Program-made: the position numbers and the translations under genes
The notes under the pieces: generated by a model
Database searches by the model: none
What the model was told of the DNA's origin: nothing
What the model saw: the letters and a program-made list of their open reading frames with translations, nothing else
In this document: in pieces, positions 8,462 to 18,262 of the stretch
How positions within the stretch are numbered: the first letter of the stretch is position 1
Layout of the letters: the number at the start of each line of letters is the position of its first letter
Assembly (NCBI GenBank): GCA_965262255.1
Contig: OZ253505.1
Span: 3,720,001-3,784,000, forward strand
Length of the DNA: 64,000 bases
Direction: 5' to 3'
Origin: JANQQC01 sp965262255
GTDB lineage: Bacteria; Pseudomonadota; Alphaproteobacteria; Caulobacterales; Hyphomonadaceae

Positions 8462-10210
8462 ATGCCATCTCACCAGTCGAAACGACGTATCCTCATCACG
8501 TCAGCCCTGCCCTATATTAACGGTGTCAAACATCTAGGTAACCTTGCAGGTTCAATGTTGCCAGCAGATGTCTACGCCCGCGTTATGAGGTTGAAGGGGC
8601 ATGAAGTGTTATACATCTGTGGCACGGACGAACACGGTACACCTGCTGAAATCGCCGCAGAAAATTTAGAAATTTCGGTCAGCCAATTTTGCGACGAACA
8701 ATACGAGCTACAGCGTAAATCCGGAGAGGGATTCTCGCTTTCTTACGACTGGTTCGGAAGATCTTCTTGCAAACATAACCATCAGCTAACACAGCACTTC
8801 GCCGCAAAACTCGCTGAAAACGGATTGATAGAAGAGAAAATTTCTGAACAAGTCTATTCGATAGACGACAAACGATTCCTACCAGACCGCTACGTTGAAG
8901 GAACCTGCCCACATTGCAAATTCGAGTCGGCACGCGGAGACCAATGCGATAGTTGTGGCCGGGTATTGGATCCAATCGAACTCAAAGACCCTTACGCCGT
9001 TCGTTCTGGCTCCAAGAATATTGAGATTCGCGAAACACTGCATCTGTTTCTCAAACAATCGAAAATGCAAGAAACTATTCGAAACTGGGTAGAACGTTCG
9101 ACGCATTGGCCGATCCTCGCAAAATCTATCGCAACAAAATGGCTTGACGAAGGATTGCGCGACCGTTCCATCACTCGCGATCTCTCTTGGGGAATACCAG
9201 TTTGTACGCCTGATGGAGAAGTAAAACAGGGCTTCGAAAACAAAGTTTTCTACGTCTGGTTTGATGCCCCTATTGAATACATTAGTGCAACACAAGAATG
9301 GGCCGAATCTCAGGGAAATCTTGACGCATGGAAACAGTTTTGGCGAAATGATCACGGAGCAGAAGAAACCGAATACGTTCAATTCATGGGTAAAGACAAT
9401 GTCGCTTTTCATACTGTTAGCTTCCCGGTTACTCTGTTTGGTTCCAAAGAACCTTGGAAAACTGTCGATAAACTAAAGGCCTTTAACTGGGTTACTTGGT
9501 ACGGAAATAAGTTTTCAACAAGCAAGCGTCGCGGAGTTTTTATGGATCAAGCCATTGAAATTCTACCGGCAGATTATTGGCGATGGTATCTGACGGCAAA
9601 TGCTCCTGAAGGGTCCGACACTACCTTTACGTGGGAAGGGTTTCAAACGTCAATCAACTCCGATTTAGCCAATACATTAGGAAACTTCGTTAATCGTATT
9701 ACAAAATTTTGCTATGCTAAATTTGATGGGCACATCCCAAGCGAGGGAGACGCTGGAGACCTTGAACAGTCGACAGAACAGACGATCAAAGATAAATTGC
9801 AAAAACTTAGCGATAATTACGAATCTATGGAATTTAGAAAGGCCGCTCAAGAAACTCGTGCTATTTGGGCCTTAGGAAACGAATATCTCACTCTTAGTCA
9901 ACCTTGGACTCAAATCAAAACAGATGTCAGTTCTGCCGCAGTTAGCGTTCGAAGTGCAATAAACCTAGCAGTTGTCTTTGCCATTATAGCGCATCCCATA
10001 GTCCCGAACTTGGCTCAGACGATTTTAGATGCCCTTGGCGTAAGTGAATCCAATCGAAAATGGCCTGAGCTATACAGCGGCTCACTCCTTGACATCATTC
10101 CTAGAAATCAGCCAATCTCCGTGCCTGATTTACTGGTCAGAAAGATTGAAGATTCTGATGTCGCTAAATGGACAGAAATGTTTGAAGGGACGGACATGGA
10201 AGAAGATTGA
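8462..10210 (+). CDS. metG: Methionyl-tRNA synthetase
   Basis: Charges tRNA-Met with methionine. The class I HIGH signature appears as HLGN in the first 30 residues (ALPYINGVKHLGN). The zinc knuckle is CPHCKFESARGDQCDSCG, and the KMSKS-equivalent is KFSTSKRRG, the form I associate with the alphaproteobacterial MetG class. The alpha-helical anticodon-binding domain follows to residue 582. There is no C-terminal tRNA-binding EMAP-like domain, consistent with this shorter class. Its end lies 16 bp from the convergent trkH stop. Confidence 0.95.
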   Translation: MPSHQSKRRILITSALPYINGVKHLGNLAGSMLPADVYARVMRLKGHEVLYICGTDEHGTPAEIAAENLEISVSQFCDEQYELQRKSGEGFSLSYDWFGRSSCKHNHQLTQHFAAKLAENGLIEEKISEQVYSIDDKRFLPDRYVEGTCPHCKFESARGDQCDSCGRVLDPIELKDPYAVRSGSKNIEIRETLHLFLKQSKMQETIRNWVERSTHWPILAKSIATKWLDEGLRDRSITRDLSWGIPVCTPDGEVKQGFENKVFYVWFDAPIEYISATQEWAESQGNLDAWKQFWRNDHGAEETEYVQFMGKDNVAFHTVSFPVTLFGSKEPWKTVDKLKAFNWVTWYGNKFSTSKRRGVFMDQAIEILPADYWRWYLTANAPEGSDTTFTWEGFQTSINSDLANTLGNFVNRITKFCYAKFDGHIPSEGDAGDLEQSTEQTIKDKLQKLSDNYESMEFRKAAQETRAIWALGNEYLTLSQPWTQIKTDVSSAAVSVRSAINLAVVFAIIAHPIVPNLAQTILDALGVSESNRKWPELYSGSLLDIIPRNQPISVPDLLVRKIEDSDVAKWTEMFEGTDMEED

Positions 10211-10223
10211 GATACATACTCAA
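10205..10223 (+). terminator. Possible stem-loop between converging metG and trkH
   Basis: ATTGAG and CTCAAT form a perfect 6-bp inverted repeat around a 7-nt loop, lying exactly between the metG stop and the trkH stop. There is no clear U-run on either side, so a bidirectional terminator is only a suggestion from position. Confidence 0.25.
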
Positions 10224-10225
10224 TA

Positions 10226-11899
10226 TTAAGATGTCCAAAAACGGGGTGTCAGAACAACAAAGATTGCCACAAACTCCAATCGACCGAGCAACATGGTAAC
10301 GAGGCATATCCATTTTCCTATATCAGATAGTGGGTGATATGTTCCCGTGGGTCCTATTGTTTCGCCGAATCCCGGTCCAACATTCGATACAGAAGCCGCT
10401 GCTGCCGATATCGATGTCGTTGGGTCTAAACCGGTAAGAGATAAAAGTGCGGCTGAAACCAAAAAAGTCGTAACGTACAAGAAAAGAAACACCATCACCC
10501 CTTGCAAAGTACTTTGTTCCGTGCGTTTTCCGTCATAGGTATTTTGGGATACGCGGTGTGGACTCACCATTTTCTTGCAATACGAATTCGCAGCACTGAA
10601 TGCGATTTGCAGACGAAATACTCGCATACCACAAGTGGCCGAGCCTGCACATCCACCACAAAACATAAGGAGTATGAACCATGCCATTACTCCAGACCCC
10701 CATCCATTGTAATCAGCACTCGCATACCCCGTTCCCGTAAGAACTGACGCGACATTGAAAACTGTATGCAAAACCCGAGTCTGTAAATCGGTTCTTAGCT
10801 CACCTTGAAAGAGTCCAAATATTGTTATCACAACAATAGACAATAGAATTATCGAGAGATACACCCGAATTTGAGATTTTGAAACTTCTGCATAAGTATC
10901 TTTCAATACCTTTTTAAGTTTTTTGCGAATACTATCTCGTTCTTCTTGCCTACTGTTTTTTCTATACGTCTTCGGCTGGTTTTCGTTAAGCCGATCCAAA
11001 CTTTTTTCTTTCTTCCTGTCTGAACTGTATCGTGACACAAAAACCTTTATCATGACTAATCGATTTCTAAGTGACCGATATCCACTTTCAAAAGCAAGTT
11101 GAGTTTTTATGCTAAGTTCCAGAATCATTTGTGCCAGCGGCTTAAAGAGCATAAATGGCAATCCGACCAAGATCATGAATACCATCGATACAATAAGAAT
11201 TTGATCGTTTCTCTCTATGAAAGACGTGTCTGTCGTTGAAAACCCGCCGGCTGATACTGTTGTCATAGAATGTGCAACAGCATCAAACAAACTCATTCCG
11301 TTCGCCCAATACAAAATCGTACATAGAATAGACAGGGCAAGATAAATACCCATTAGCAGATACGCTGTTTGTTCAGAATTTTTCGTAAACTTCACGGTAC
11401 TCTCTGTACTGTCAAAATGAAACACCTCCATCCCAGCTACACCTAAAGACGGCAGGACAACTACTGCTGTTATTATTAGCGCTAGACCGCCTACCCATTG
11501 AAGGACCGCTCTCCACAACAGCAACCCTACTGGGGTTGAATCTAGTTCGGTTACGATCGTAGCCCCGGTAGTAGTCAGTCCAGATACGCTTTCAAACATC
11601 GAATCCGTAAACGAATACCCTAATCCTAAAAAGGGAAGCGCGGAAATCACCGGAAATATAACCCAAACAACGACAATAAGGAAATACCCTTCCTGCGAGC
11701 CAATGGAATCTTCCTTGGCTTCAAATTCACTATAAATACTGAATGTGCCCCCTACAACTACGACGATTAATCCAATCACTGAAAAAATAGGCCAAGCATC
11801 GCTTGAGTATAGCCGATCAATCACCGCACATATCAGTATTCCAACTCCAAACACTAACACTAAGACACTTAATGGAAATATGAGCGATTTGTAGTTCAT
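10226..11899 (-). CDS. trkH: Potassium uptake protein TrkH (Trk/Ktr family)
   Basis: Membrane subunit of the Trk K+ uptake system, with four pore repeats. Selectivity-filter motifs are visible in order: GLTTTGATI (about 107-115), TVSAGGFSTT (about 214-223), SVLTGTGYAS (about 385-394) and SNVGPGFGET. At 557 residues it exceeds the usual 480-500. The extra length is a highly charged segment at about residues 275-350 (Lys/Arg/Glu-rich, predicted cytoplasmic), before the third repeat. The NAD-binding partner TrkA is not in the window. Start ATG at 11899. Confidence 0.92.
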   Translation of the reverse strand: MNYKSLIFPLSVLVLVFGVGILICAVIDRLYSSDAWPIFSVIGLIVVVVGGTFSIYSEFEAKEDSIGSQEGYFLIVVVWVIFPVISALPFLGLGYSFTDSMFESVSGLTTTGATIVTELDSTPVGLLLWRAVLQWVGGLALIITAVVVLPSLGVAGMEVFHFDSTESTVKFTKNSEQTAYLLMGIYLALSILCTILYWANGMSLFDAVAHSMTTVSAGGFSTTDTSFIERNDQILIVSMVFMILVGLPFMLFKPLAQMILELSIKTQLAFESGYRSLRNRLVMIKVFVSRYSSDRKKEKSLDRLNENQPKTYRKNSRQEERDSIRKKLKKVLKDTYAEVSKSQIRVYLSIILLSIVVITIFGLFQGELRTDLQTRVLHTVFNVASVLTGTGYASADYNGWGSGVMAWFILLMFCGGCAGSATCGMRVFRLQIAFSAANSYCKKMVSPHRVSQNTYDGKRTEQSTLQGVMVFLFLYVTTFLVSAALLSLTGLDPTTSISAAAASVSNVGPGFGETIGPTGTYHPLSDIGKWICLVTMLLGRLEFVAIFVVLTPRFWTS

Positions 11900-12062
11900 T
11901 GTCGATATATTGGTGGGGCAATCAGAGGAGTCGAGGAGACGTAAGAAAAGAAGACCGTTCTAGCAAGTACTAAAAAATTGTTATAGACACACTTGCAATA
12001 TCGTGGAGGTTTCCTAAATTCTTTGAACCTGTTCCATCTTACCACACGAAAGGTATTCTATC

Positions 12063-12782
12063 ATGGGAATTACAACAGAGACTGTCGATTACGATGTCAA
12101 TGGACAAGTTTATGAAGGTTATTTCGCTCGTCCTGACAGCAATGAATCAGCCCCTTTAGTACTTGTTTTTCATGCATGGGGAGGACAGGGAGACTTTGAG
12201 CGCGGTAAAGCGGATTGGCTTGCTCAAAACGGTTACTGTGGATTTGCAGCCGATGTTTACGGCAAAGGCAAACGAGGAACAACAACAGAAGAATGCCAAG
12301 CCCTCATGACTCCCCTAGCCGGAAATCGGGCCGAACTTCAGGATCGCTTAAAAGGTAGTTTGACCTATGCCCAAGAGAAAACCGGACGGGACGCGAATAC
12401 ATCGGCAGCAATTGGATTTTGTTTTGGTGGTTTAAGCGTTCTAGATATGGCCCGGGCTAACATGAACATAAGCGGGGTAATTTCATTTCATGGATTACTC
12501 GGAGCAGCGCCAAACTTGCAGGTATCTTCAATTAAACCAAAAGTCCTTGCTCTGCATGGTTGGAACGATCCCATGGCAACCCCAGACGATGTGATCGCTT
12601 TTTCAAAAGAAATGACTGAAGCGAATGCTGATTGGCAAATTCATGGGTATGGTGGCGTTTTGCATGCTTTTACAAACCCAGAAGCCAACAACCCGGATTT
12701 TGGAACCGTCTATGATGCAAATTCTGACCGACGAAGTTTTCAGACTGCCAAAAACTTCTTAGAGGAGTTGTTTGCTAAGTAA
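12063..12782 (+). CDS. Dienelactone hydrolase family protein
   Basis: Alpha/beta hydrolase of the dienelactone hydrolase (carboxymethylenebutenolidase-like) family, 239 residues, full length. The nucleophile elbow is GFCFGG with Cys as nucleophile (about residue 120), the acid is in LHGWNDPM (about 168), and the His is in GGVLHAFTNP. No signal peptide, so probably cytoplasmic. The 3' end overlaps the tail of the convergent prepilin peptidase gene by 24 bp. The substrate is not deducible. Confidence 0.88.
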   Translation: MGITTETVDYDVNGQVYEGYFARPDSNESAPLVLVFHAWGGQGDFERGKADWLAQNGYCGFAADVYGKGKRGTTTEECQALMTPLAGNRAELQDRLKGSLTYAQEKTGRDANTSAAIGFCFGGLSVLDMARANMNISGVISFHGLLGAAPNLQVSSIKPKVLALHGWNDPMATPDDVIAFSKEMTEANADWQIHGYGGVLHAFTNPEANNPDFGTVYDANSDRRSFQTAKNFLEELFAK

Positions 12783-13343
12783 GTAGAACCAGGTAGACCA
12801 GGCACCCAATGCTATGGCTGGAGCGAAGGCAAATTTTTGGTCAAATAGTTGATTAAGCTTTTTGCCTTGCGCGATTGACGAAATCAGAACACATACGATT
12901 CCGGAAAGACTTGCGATCAGAAGAAGGATAGGCAAGCCAGACCAAGCTACCCAAATCCCTGTAACGCCGATCATTTTCGCGTCTCCTCTCCCTATTCCCT
13001 CCTGCTTCTTTGTTTTTCGATAGACAATCTCGATAATCCTTATACTGGCATACCCAACTATGCCACCAATCAAGTGGTGCCACCAATCGGCTGAGGCAAT
13101 TCGAACTACCATCAGCAATCCAAATGCCAGTATCATCAAGTTCACTAAGTCAGGAATTTTGCCATGCTTCCAGTCGATCATTGATGCCAAAGCAAGCAAT
13201 ACAGCAAAGAGTATTAAGAAAGTTACAAGTTCGACATCATGTAAAAAGTAAATGGATAGAATTCCGCTAATGGCGACACTGACTCCGAGTATTACCCAAT
13301 GATGTAGATCTAAGTTATAATCTTCTAGATAGAGTATTTTCAT
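12759..13343 (-). CDS. Small A24-family prepilin peptidase (CpaA/TadV-like)
   Basis: Integral membrane aspartic peptidase that cleaves type IV or Flp prepilin leaders. The two catalytic aspartates sit in SMIDWKHGKIPD and GRGDAKM, matching the AxxDxxxxxIPD and GxGDxK motifs. The C-terminal FAPAIALGAW is also typical. At 194 residues it lacks the N-terminal zinc/methyltransferase domain of PilD, as in CpaA/TadV peptidases. No pilin or tad genes are in the window. The 3' end overlaps the dienelactone hydrolase gene by 24 bp tail to tail. Confidence 0.85.
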   Translation of the reverse strand: MKILYLEDYNLDLHHWVILGVSVAISGILSIYFLHDVELVTFLILFAVLLALASMIDWKHGKIPDLVNLMILAFGLLMVVRIASADWWHHLIGGIVGYASIRIIEIVYRKTKKQEGIGRGDAKMIGVTGIWVAWSGLPILLLIASLSGIVCVLISSIAQGKKLNQLFDQKFAFAPAIALGAWSTWFYLLSKQLL

Positions 13344-13391
13344 ACCTTTTTAGCCCTTCATACTTTCTCTTCACCTACACAGAATTCTCGA

Positions 13392-14315
13392 CTAATCAGT
13401 TACGACTTCACTGAGTGCAATAAGAAACTCTCTTCCGCAAAACTGGCACTGTAAAGGAAGAGTTTTCGCCTCAGTTGCCAAATCCAATAACTCTTTCTTC
13501 GGCATTTTCTGCAATGTGGTTCTGAATCTCTCCTTATTGCACGTACACTGATCCTCAATAGCGACGCTTTCGCCGACCCTTACTCCTTGCTCGTGAAATA
13601 ACTGATAAAGCAAATTTTGGGACGACAACAAGGGATCAACGAGTTCGTGATCAGAAAGCGTTGAAAAATGCGCGTCTGCTGTCTCCCAATCATCGTCAAC
13701 ATCAAAATTGTCGCTAGAGGCAATTTTCTGAATCAACATTCCACCACCTCGCCAACACGTTTCTTTATTCGGAACAGCTAGCTGAGCCATTGCTAACTTT
13801 ACCCGCGACGGGATTTGTGCGGAACGCAAGAAGTATTCCTCGGCACACAAGGCGAGAGTCTTCTTCGTTAGCGGGATAATTCCCTGATAGGGTTGCATTG
13901 ACGGATCGCTATGAATAACAGTTAAACCCAATCGACTATCCTCACCAAACTTGGCTTTCAACGAATTTTTTTCAGCTTGAACTGATAAAATTTCTTCAAG
14001 TGTGTCTTTATCAAATCGTGCATAACCTCTTACCCCTCCTTCTACGTTGTACTCGGCAATAAGCAGAGAAATCGCTCCCGTTCCTTCTATTTGTACGGAA
14101 ATTCGACCATCAAACTTTAGAGCGCTTCCAACCAAGCAGGAAAACAAAATTGCTTCTCCTAGCAATCTTGCTACAGCGTCCGGGTACTCGTGTCGGGATA
14201 AAATTGAACCAACACTTTCTTGTCCCAAACGAACTAGACGACCTTGGACGGGTGTTTGATCTAACTGAAATGGGATAACCTGCCCATCTTCAGTCACTTT
14301 CTGAATATCGGACAT
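13392..14315 (-). CDS. hslO: Redox-regulated chaperone Hsp33
   Basis: Holdase chaperone activated by oxidative unfolding. The C-terminal zinc/redox switch is seen as CTCNKERF and CQFCGREF, i.e. CxC followed by CxxC. The N-terminal body has the ARLLGEA and GRISVQIEGTGAISLL segments. 307 residues, standard length. Its ATG overlaps the stop of the upstream hydrolase gene as TAATG, implying translational coupling. Confidence 0.95.
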   Translation of the reverse strand: MSDIQKVTEDGQVIPFQLDQTPVQGRLVRLGQESVGSILSRHEYPDAVARLLGEAILFSCLVGSALKFDGRISVQIEGTGAISLLIAEYNVEGGVRGYARFDKDTLEEILSVQAEKNSLKAKFGEDSRLGLTVIHSDPSMQPYQGIIPLTKKTLALCAEEYFLRSAQIPSRVKLAMAQLAVPNKETCWRGGGMLIQKIASSDNFDVDDDWETADAHFSTLSDHELVDPLLSSQNLLYQLFHEQGVRVGESVAIEDQCTCNKERFRTTLQKMPKKELLDLATEAKTLPLQCQFCGREFLIALSEVVTD

Positions 14316-15214
14316 TACCCTTGTTTCGCTAGTTCAATCAGTTTGCCTAATTCTTCGATAACCAAATCTGGGCGCTCCATAGCTAAAAAGTGGGTCGTCC
14401 CTTCTATCACTTTATAGTTTAACCGCGGATCTAACTTTTTTAATCGTTCGACATCTTGTAATCGCATCACGGATCCGATCTCACCGAGAAGAATGACACC
14501 GGGAATTCCCTCACTGCCGGCTATTTTCATTGCCTTCCAAGGACGATTACAGTGAGCGAGATAAATCGCAGATTCCCATTTCGGAGGACACCGTAATTTC
14601 CACTTTGCATGCTCAGTATTAGGAGGATCGAAGGAACCAACTAAGTAATCTTCAAAAAAGGGTTCTATCCAAGATTTGAACATGGGCTTCCGCAAATAAC
14701 TTTGTCTCAGTTCCTCTATAGAATCAAACTCTCTACGACGTTTCGCAGCATTGTTGGAGAGTTCCCTTACTGACTTTCTTATTAATTTAAATGGCAGTAT
14801 ATGTTCTTTGAAATAGGTCATACGAGGCGATATGACGGGATCAACCATCAACATCCCTTTCACTAAATCCGGGCGCTTGCCTGCAACCAGCAAGGCAATA
14901 CAACCACCCATTGAATGCCCACCTATAACCAAACCTTGCGGAGCGTTAGCTTCAATCCAGCGAATGGTATCATCTCGAAAATCGTTCCAATTTTTCAAAT
15001 GTTCGTGGTCGGCCGGAAGGTTAGTCTTACCATGTCCTCGTAAATCTATAGCCGCTATACGCGCAGACTTCCCAATCTGTACTAGAATTGATTTGTAGGT
15101 GTAGGCATTGATTCCAGTCGCGTGAAGCCACAGAACAGATAATGGCTCGTTCTGATTGCCGAATTCGATGCCGGCAATCTTCTTATCTCCAACAGAGAAT
15201 TCCGTCTCTCGCAT
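14315..15214 (-). CDS. Alpha/beta hydrolase
   Basis: Alpha/beta-hydrolase fold enzyme of 299 residues. The oxyanion region is LWLHATGINAYTY, the nucleophile is Ser in GGHSMGGCIALL, and the catalytic His is in GTTHFLAMERP near the C-terminus. No secretion signal. First gene of a two-gene operon with hslO (TAATG overlap). Substrate unknown; relatives are annotated as carboxylesterase or epoxide-hydrolase-like without good specificity. Confidence 0.88.
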   Translation of the reverse strand: MRETEFSVGDKKIAGIEFGNQNEPLSVLWLHATGINAYTYKSILVQIGKSARIAAIDLRGHGKTNLPADHEHLKNWNDFRDDTIRWIEANAPQGLVIGGHSMGGCIALLVAGKRPDLVKGMLMVDPVISPRMTYFKEHILPFKLIRKSVRELSNNAAKRRREFDSIEELRQSYLRKPMFKSWIEPFFEDYLVGSFDPPNTEHAKWKLRCPPKWESAIYLAHCNRPWKAMKIAGSEGIPGVILLGEIGSVMRLQDVERLKKLDPRLNYKVIEGTTHFLAMERPDLVIEELGKLIELAKQG

Positions 15215-15247
15215 AGTCGTTCACTTTAATATTAAAAATCTAAACAC

Positions 15248-16882
15248 TTAAACAAGTCTACTTTGTTTAACGGCAGCACCAATGAAACTTGCAAAAAGTG
15301 GATGAGGTTCAAATGGTCTTGACTTGAGTTCAGGGTGAAACTGCACTCCTACAAACCATGGATGATCCCTAATTTCCATAACCTCCGGTAAATTACCATC
15401 CGGCGACATCCCAGAGAAATGAATCCCAAATCTCTCAAGCTGAGACATGTAATTTTTGTTTATTTCATATCTATGTCGATGCCGCTCTGAAATTTCGGTT
15501 GAATTGTAGATTGAAGCCACCATACTATCTTTATCCAATACGGCTGGATAAGCACCGAGCCGCATCGTAGCCCCCTTATTGTCCTGGCGGCTACGACGAT
15601 GAATATAGTCTCCTTTCATCCATTCCGTCATCAAACCGACTAAAGGTGTTCCGGAACTTTGAAATTCACTCGTTCCAGCATCTGGCAAATTGGCAAGATT
15701 GCGAGCAACCTCTATTACCGCCAGCTGCATACCATAACAAATACCGAAGAATGGGATTTTGTTTTTCCTAGCATATCCTGAGGCATTGATTTTACCTGAT
15801 GCCCCTCGTTCACCAAATCCACCCGGAATCAAAATACCGTCGTATTGATCCAGACTATCGTGAAGCGTGTCGGCGTTATCTAAATCTTCTGAACTTATCA
15901 GAGTACTATTGACTTTCACGCGATTGGCTAATCCGCCGTGATCCAATGCTTCAAGAACCGATTTGTAGGCATCAGGAACATCTACGTATTTTCCTACAAC
16001 TCCAATGTTCACCTCACCATCAGGTGATCGAATGGTTTCGGAGATATTTGTCCACTTGGTCAAGTCCGGAGACTGGTCGGATGTAATTCCGAAATGAGAG
16101 AGGATTTCATCGTCAAATCCTTGCTTATGGTAGGCGTTAGGAACATCGTAGATATGCCCGACATCGACACCTTCAATAACACTCGACGGTCGAACATTAC
16201 AAAAACTGGCAATCTTTCGTTTCTCAGTTTCTGGTATTTCTCGATCGCATCGACAGAGTAAAATGTCAGGCTGGATTCCGATTGAGCGAAGTTCTTTAAC
16301 ACTATGTTGAGTGGGTTTGGTCTTCATCTCGCTGGCAGCTGATATATATGGAAGAAGAGTTAAGTGAACAAAGACACATTCTTTATTCCCTAACTCTTGT
16401 CGAAGCTGCCGAATCGCTTCAAAAAATGGTAATCCTTCGATATCGCCTACGGTTCCACCAATCTCACAAAGTACAAAATCTACTCCTACTCCAGGGTTCG
16501 ACAGAACAAATCTTTTGATTGCGTCCGTTACATGAGGAATGACTTGGATGGTCGCGCCGAGAAAATCACCTCTTCGTTCCATCTCCAAGATTTGTCTATA
16601 AATCTGTCCAGTCGTTACGTTGTCAGTCCTCAGTGCAGAAACGCCGGTGAAACGCTCGTAATGCCCCAAATCCAAATCCGTTTCCGCGCCATCGTCAGTT
16701 ACAAACACCTCACCGTGTTGAAGCGGAGACATAGTCCCGGGATCGACATTCAAATACGGATCTAATTTGCGAAGACGAACGCCATAACCTCTCGCTTGTA
16801 ACAAGGTTCCCAAAGCTGCCGAAGCTATACCTTTACCTAAGGAAGACACCACACCGCCAGTAATGAAAATATAGCGGGTCAT
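15248..16882 (-). CDS. pyrG: CTP synthase
   Basis: Makes CTP from UTP, ATP and glutamine. The N-terminal synthetase domain starts MTRYIFITGGVVSSLGKGIA (P-loop-like) and continues KLDPYLNVDPGTMSP. The C-terminal class I glutaminase domain has the nucleophile Cys in FFGICYGMQ and the His/Glu pair in VQFHPELKSRP. 544 residues, full length. It follows secG and tpiA on the same strand, a gene order I associate with alphaproteobacteria. Confidence 0.97.
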   Translation of the reverse strand: MTRYIFITGGVVSSLGKGIASAALGTLLQARGYGVRLRKLDPYLNVDPGTMSPLQHGEVFVTDDGAETDLDLGHYERFTGVSALRTDNVTTGQIYRQILEMERRGDFLGATIQVIPHVTDAIKRFVLSNPGVGVDFVLCEIGGTVGDIEGLPFFEAIRQLRQELGNKECVFVHLTLLPYISAASEMKTKPTQHSVKELRSIGIQPDILLCRCDREIPETEKRKIASFCNVRPSSVIEGVDVGHIYDVPNAYHKQGFDDEILSHFGITSDQSPDLTKWTNISETIRSPDGEVNIGVVGKYVDVPDAYKSVLEALDHGGLANRVKVNSTLISSEDLDNADTLHDSLDQYDGILIPGGFGERGASGKINASGYARKNKIPFFGICYGMQLAVIEVARNLANLPDAGTSEFQSSGTPLVGLMTEWMKGDYIHRRSRQDNKGATMRLGAYPAVLDKDSMVASIYNSTEISERHRHRYEINKNYMSQLERFGIHFSGMSPDGNLPEVMEIRDHPWFVGVQFHPELKSRPFEPHPLFASFIGAAVKQSRLV

Positions 16883-16945
16883 GGATTCTTAACTTGCCTT
16901 TAGTTGATCGATTGCGTCAAGTCCCAAATTCGAACTATTCGCAAA

Positions 16946-17329
16946 CTAGTTTTCAGTACGGCGATTCTCTTCGTTGTCCGCTGACCTTGACGTACTTTCC
17001 TCCTCATCGAATAACGGAGCCGATATGTCATCAACACTCCTCGCAACACCTGATGAACCCGTAGTCTCTATACCCCCTGCTGCATCAAGGACAGAAGAAT
17101 CCTCGCTTGATCGATTCGCAATAACAGTTAAGGCTAAACTTGTTGCTAGAAATATACCTCCAATAATCATCGTCATACGAACGAGAGTACCAGCCGCGCC
17201 GCGAGCGGACATTAAACCACTTCCACCGCCGCCTATTCCTAAGGCTCCGCCTTCAGACCGTTGCAAGAGAACCACGCCAACCATTGTGACGCACGCCAAA
17301 ATATGAATGAACAGAATAACGTTTTGCAT
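16946..17329 (-). CDS. secG: Preprotein translocase subunit SecG
   Basis: Two-helix inner-membrane subunit of the SecYEG translocon. The first helix is MQNVILFIHILACVTMVGVV, followed by LLQRSEGGALGIGGG, the Gly-rich loop typical of SecG, and a second helix (MIIGGIFLATSLALTVI). A Ser/Asp/Glu-rich C-terminal tail of about 50 residues is common in alphaproteobacterial SecG. 127 residues. It sits between tpiA and pyrG on the same strand. Confidence 0.93.
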   Translation of the reverse strand: MQNVILFIHILACVTMVGVVLLQRSEGGALGIGGGGSGLMSARGAAGTLVRMTMIIGGIFLATSLALTVIANRSSEDSSVLDAAGGIETTGSSGVARSVDDISAPLFDEEESTSRSADNEENRRTEN

Positions 17330-17401
17330 GAGAAGAAAGTGTCTTTGAGGGTTTATTGAGCCAGAATTTAATTGATATTATAGCTTATACCACGAATTTT
17401 G

Positions 17402-18142
17402 CTAACGAACTGCCTGACATATGGACAGAAAACTATCCGCTTTCAAGCTGGCTCCTCCAATCAATCCTCCGTGTGCATTCGGAATCGTAAATATATCTTT
17501 CGCATTGGTAGGCGAAACTGAGCCGCCATAGAGTATTCTCACCTCCCCTTCAAACGCGAATCTTTTCTTTATCTCGGCATTTATGAACGTGTGAACCTCG
17601 TTAATCTGAGTCGCGTCTGCTGATTTACCTGTTCCAATTGCCCAAACGGGTTCGTATGCAATAACAATTGAAGTAATTTCCGATTCTTCGGGAATCGATT
17701 CCCGAATTTGCTTTGCTATAAATTCTAAAGTTTGCCCCGATTCTCGGGTTTCTAAATTCTCGCCGACGCAAATTATTGGCGTTAAGCCTGATTTTAGCGC
17801 GGCACGGGCTTTGGCTGCTATTAAAGCATTGGTTTCACTATACGCGTCTCGTCGCTCAGAGTGGCCAACAATCACAAAATTTGCACCAAGGTCTGCTAAC
17901 ATTTCGGCGGACACATCTCCGGTGTGAGGTCCTGACACATTTGAATGGCAATCTTGCCCTCCGATAGATATTTTCGAGTTTTGGGTTAATTCGCGAGCTC
18001 GATCTATCAAAGTGTAAGGAGGACAAATCACGACCTGCACGTTATCAGATTGATTCTCAGACGCATCGACGACCTTTCTAACCTGCTGGAGAGACTCAGC
18101 GACCCCATTCATCTTCCAGTTTCCAACAATGAGTTTGTGCAT
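17402..18142 (-). CDS. tpiA: Triosephosphate isomerase
   Basis: Interconverts dihydroxyacetone phosphate and glyceraldehyde-3-phosphate. The start is best at ATG 18142, giving MHKLIVGNWKMNG with the substrate-binding Asn and Lys at the family position; a GTG five codons earlier (18157) is less likely because GGGGTGAG then serves as the RBS. The catalytic His is in VGHSERR and the catalytic Glu in AYEPVWAIGTG. The phosphate-binding loop is YGGSVSPTN. About 246 residues, normal length. Confidence 0.96.
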   Translation of the reverse strand: MHKLIVGNWKMNGVAESLQQVRKVVDASENQSDNVQVVICPPYTLIDRARELTQNSKISIGGQDCHSNVSGPHTGDVSAEMLADLGANFVIVGHSERRDAYSETNALIAAKARAALKSGLTPIICVGENLETRESGQTLEFIAKQIRESIPEESEITSIVIAYEPVWAIGTGKSADATQINEVHTFINAEIKKRFAFEGEVRILYGGSVSPTNAKDIFTIPNAHGGLIGGASLKADSFLSICQAVR

Positions 18143-18262
18143 AAAGATTCGTCTCACCCCATAAAAATTTGTTCATTAGGATACAACATGTTTGCAACAA
18201 CAGAAAATCGAAGTTCGAAGTAGCCATGCGAATTAGAGTCGGTAACGACTCTGGAGCCTCTC

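Noticed and set aside
9500..9540. Degenerate KMSKS in MetG as a sign of inactivity
   Set aside because: KFSTSKRRG is the usual form in this MetG class, so the enzyme is expected to be active.
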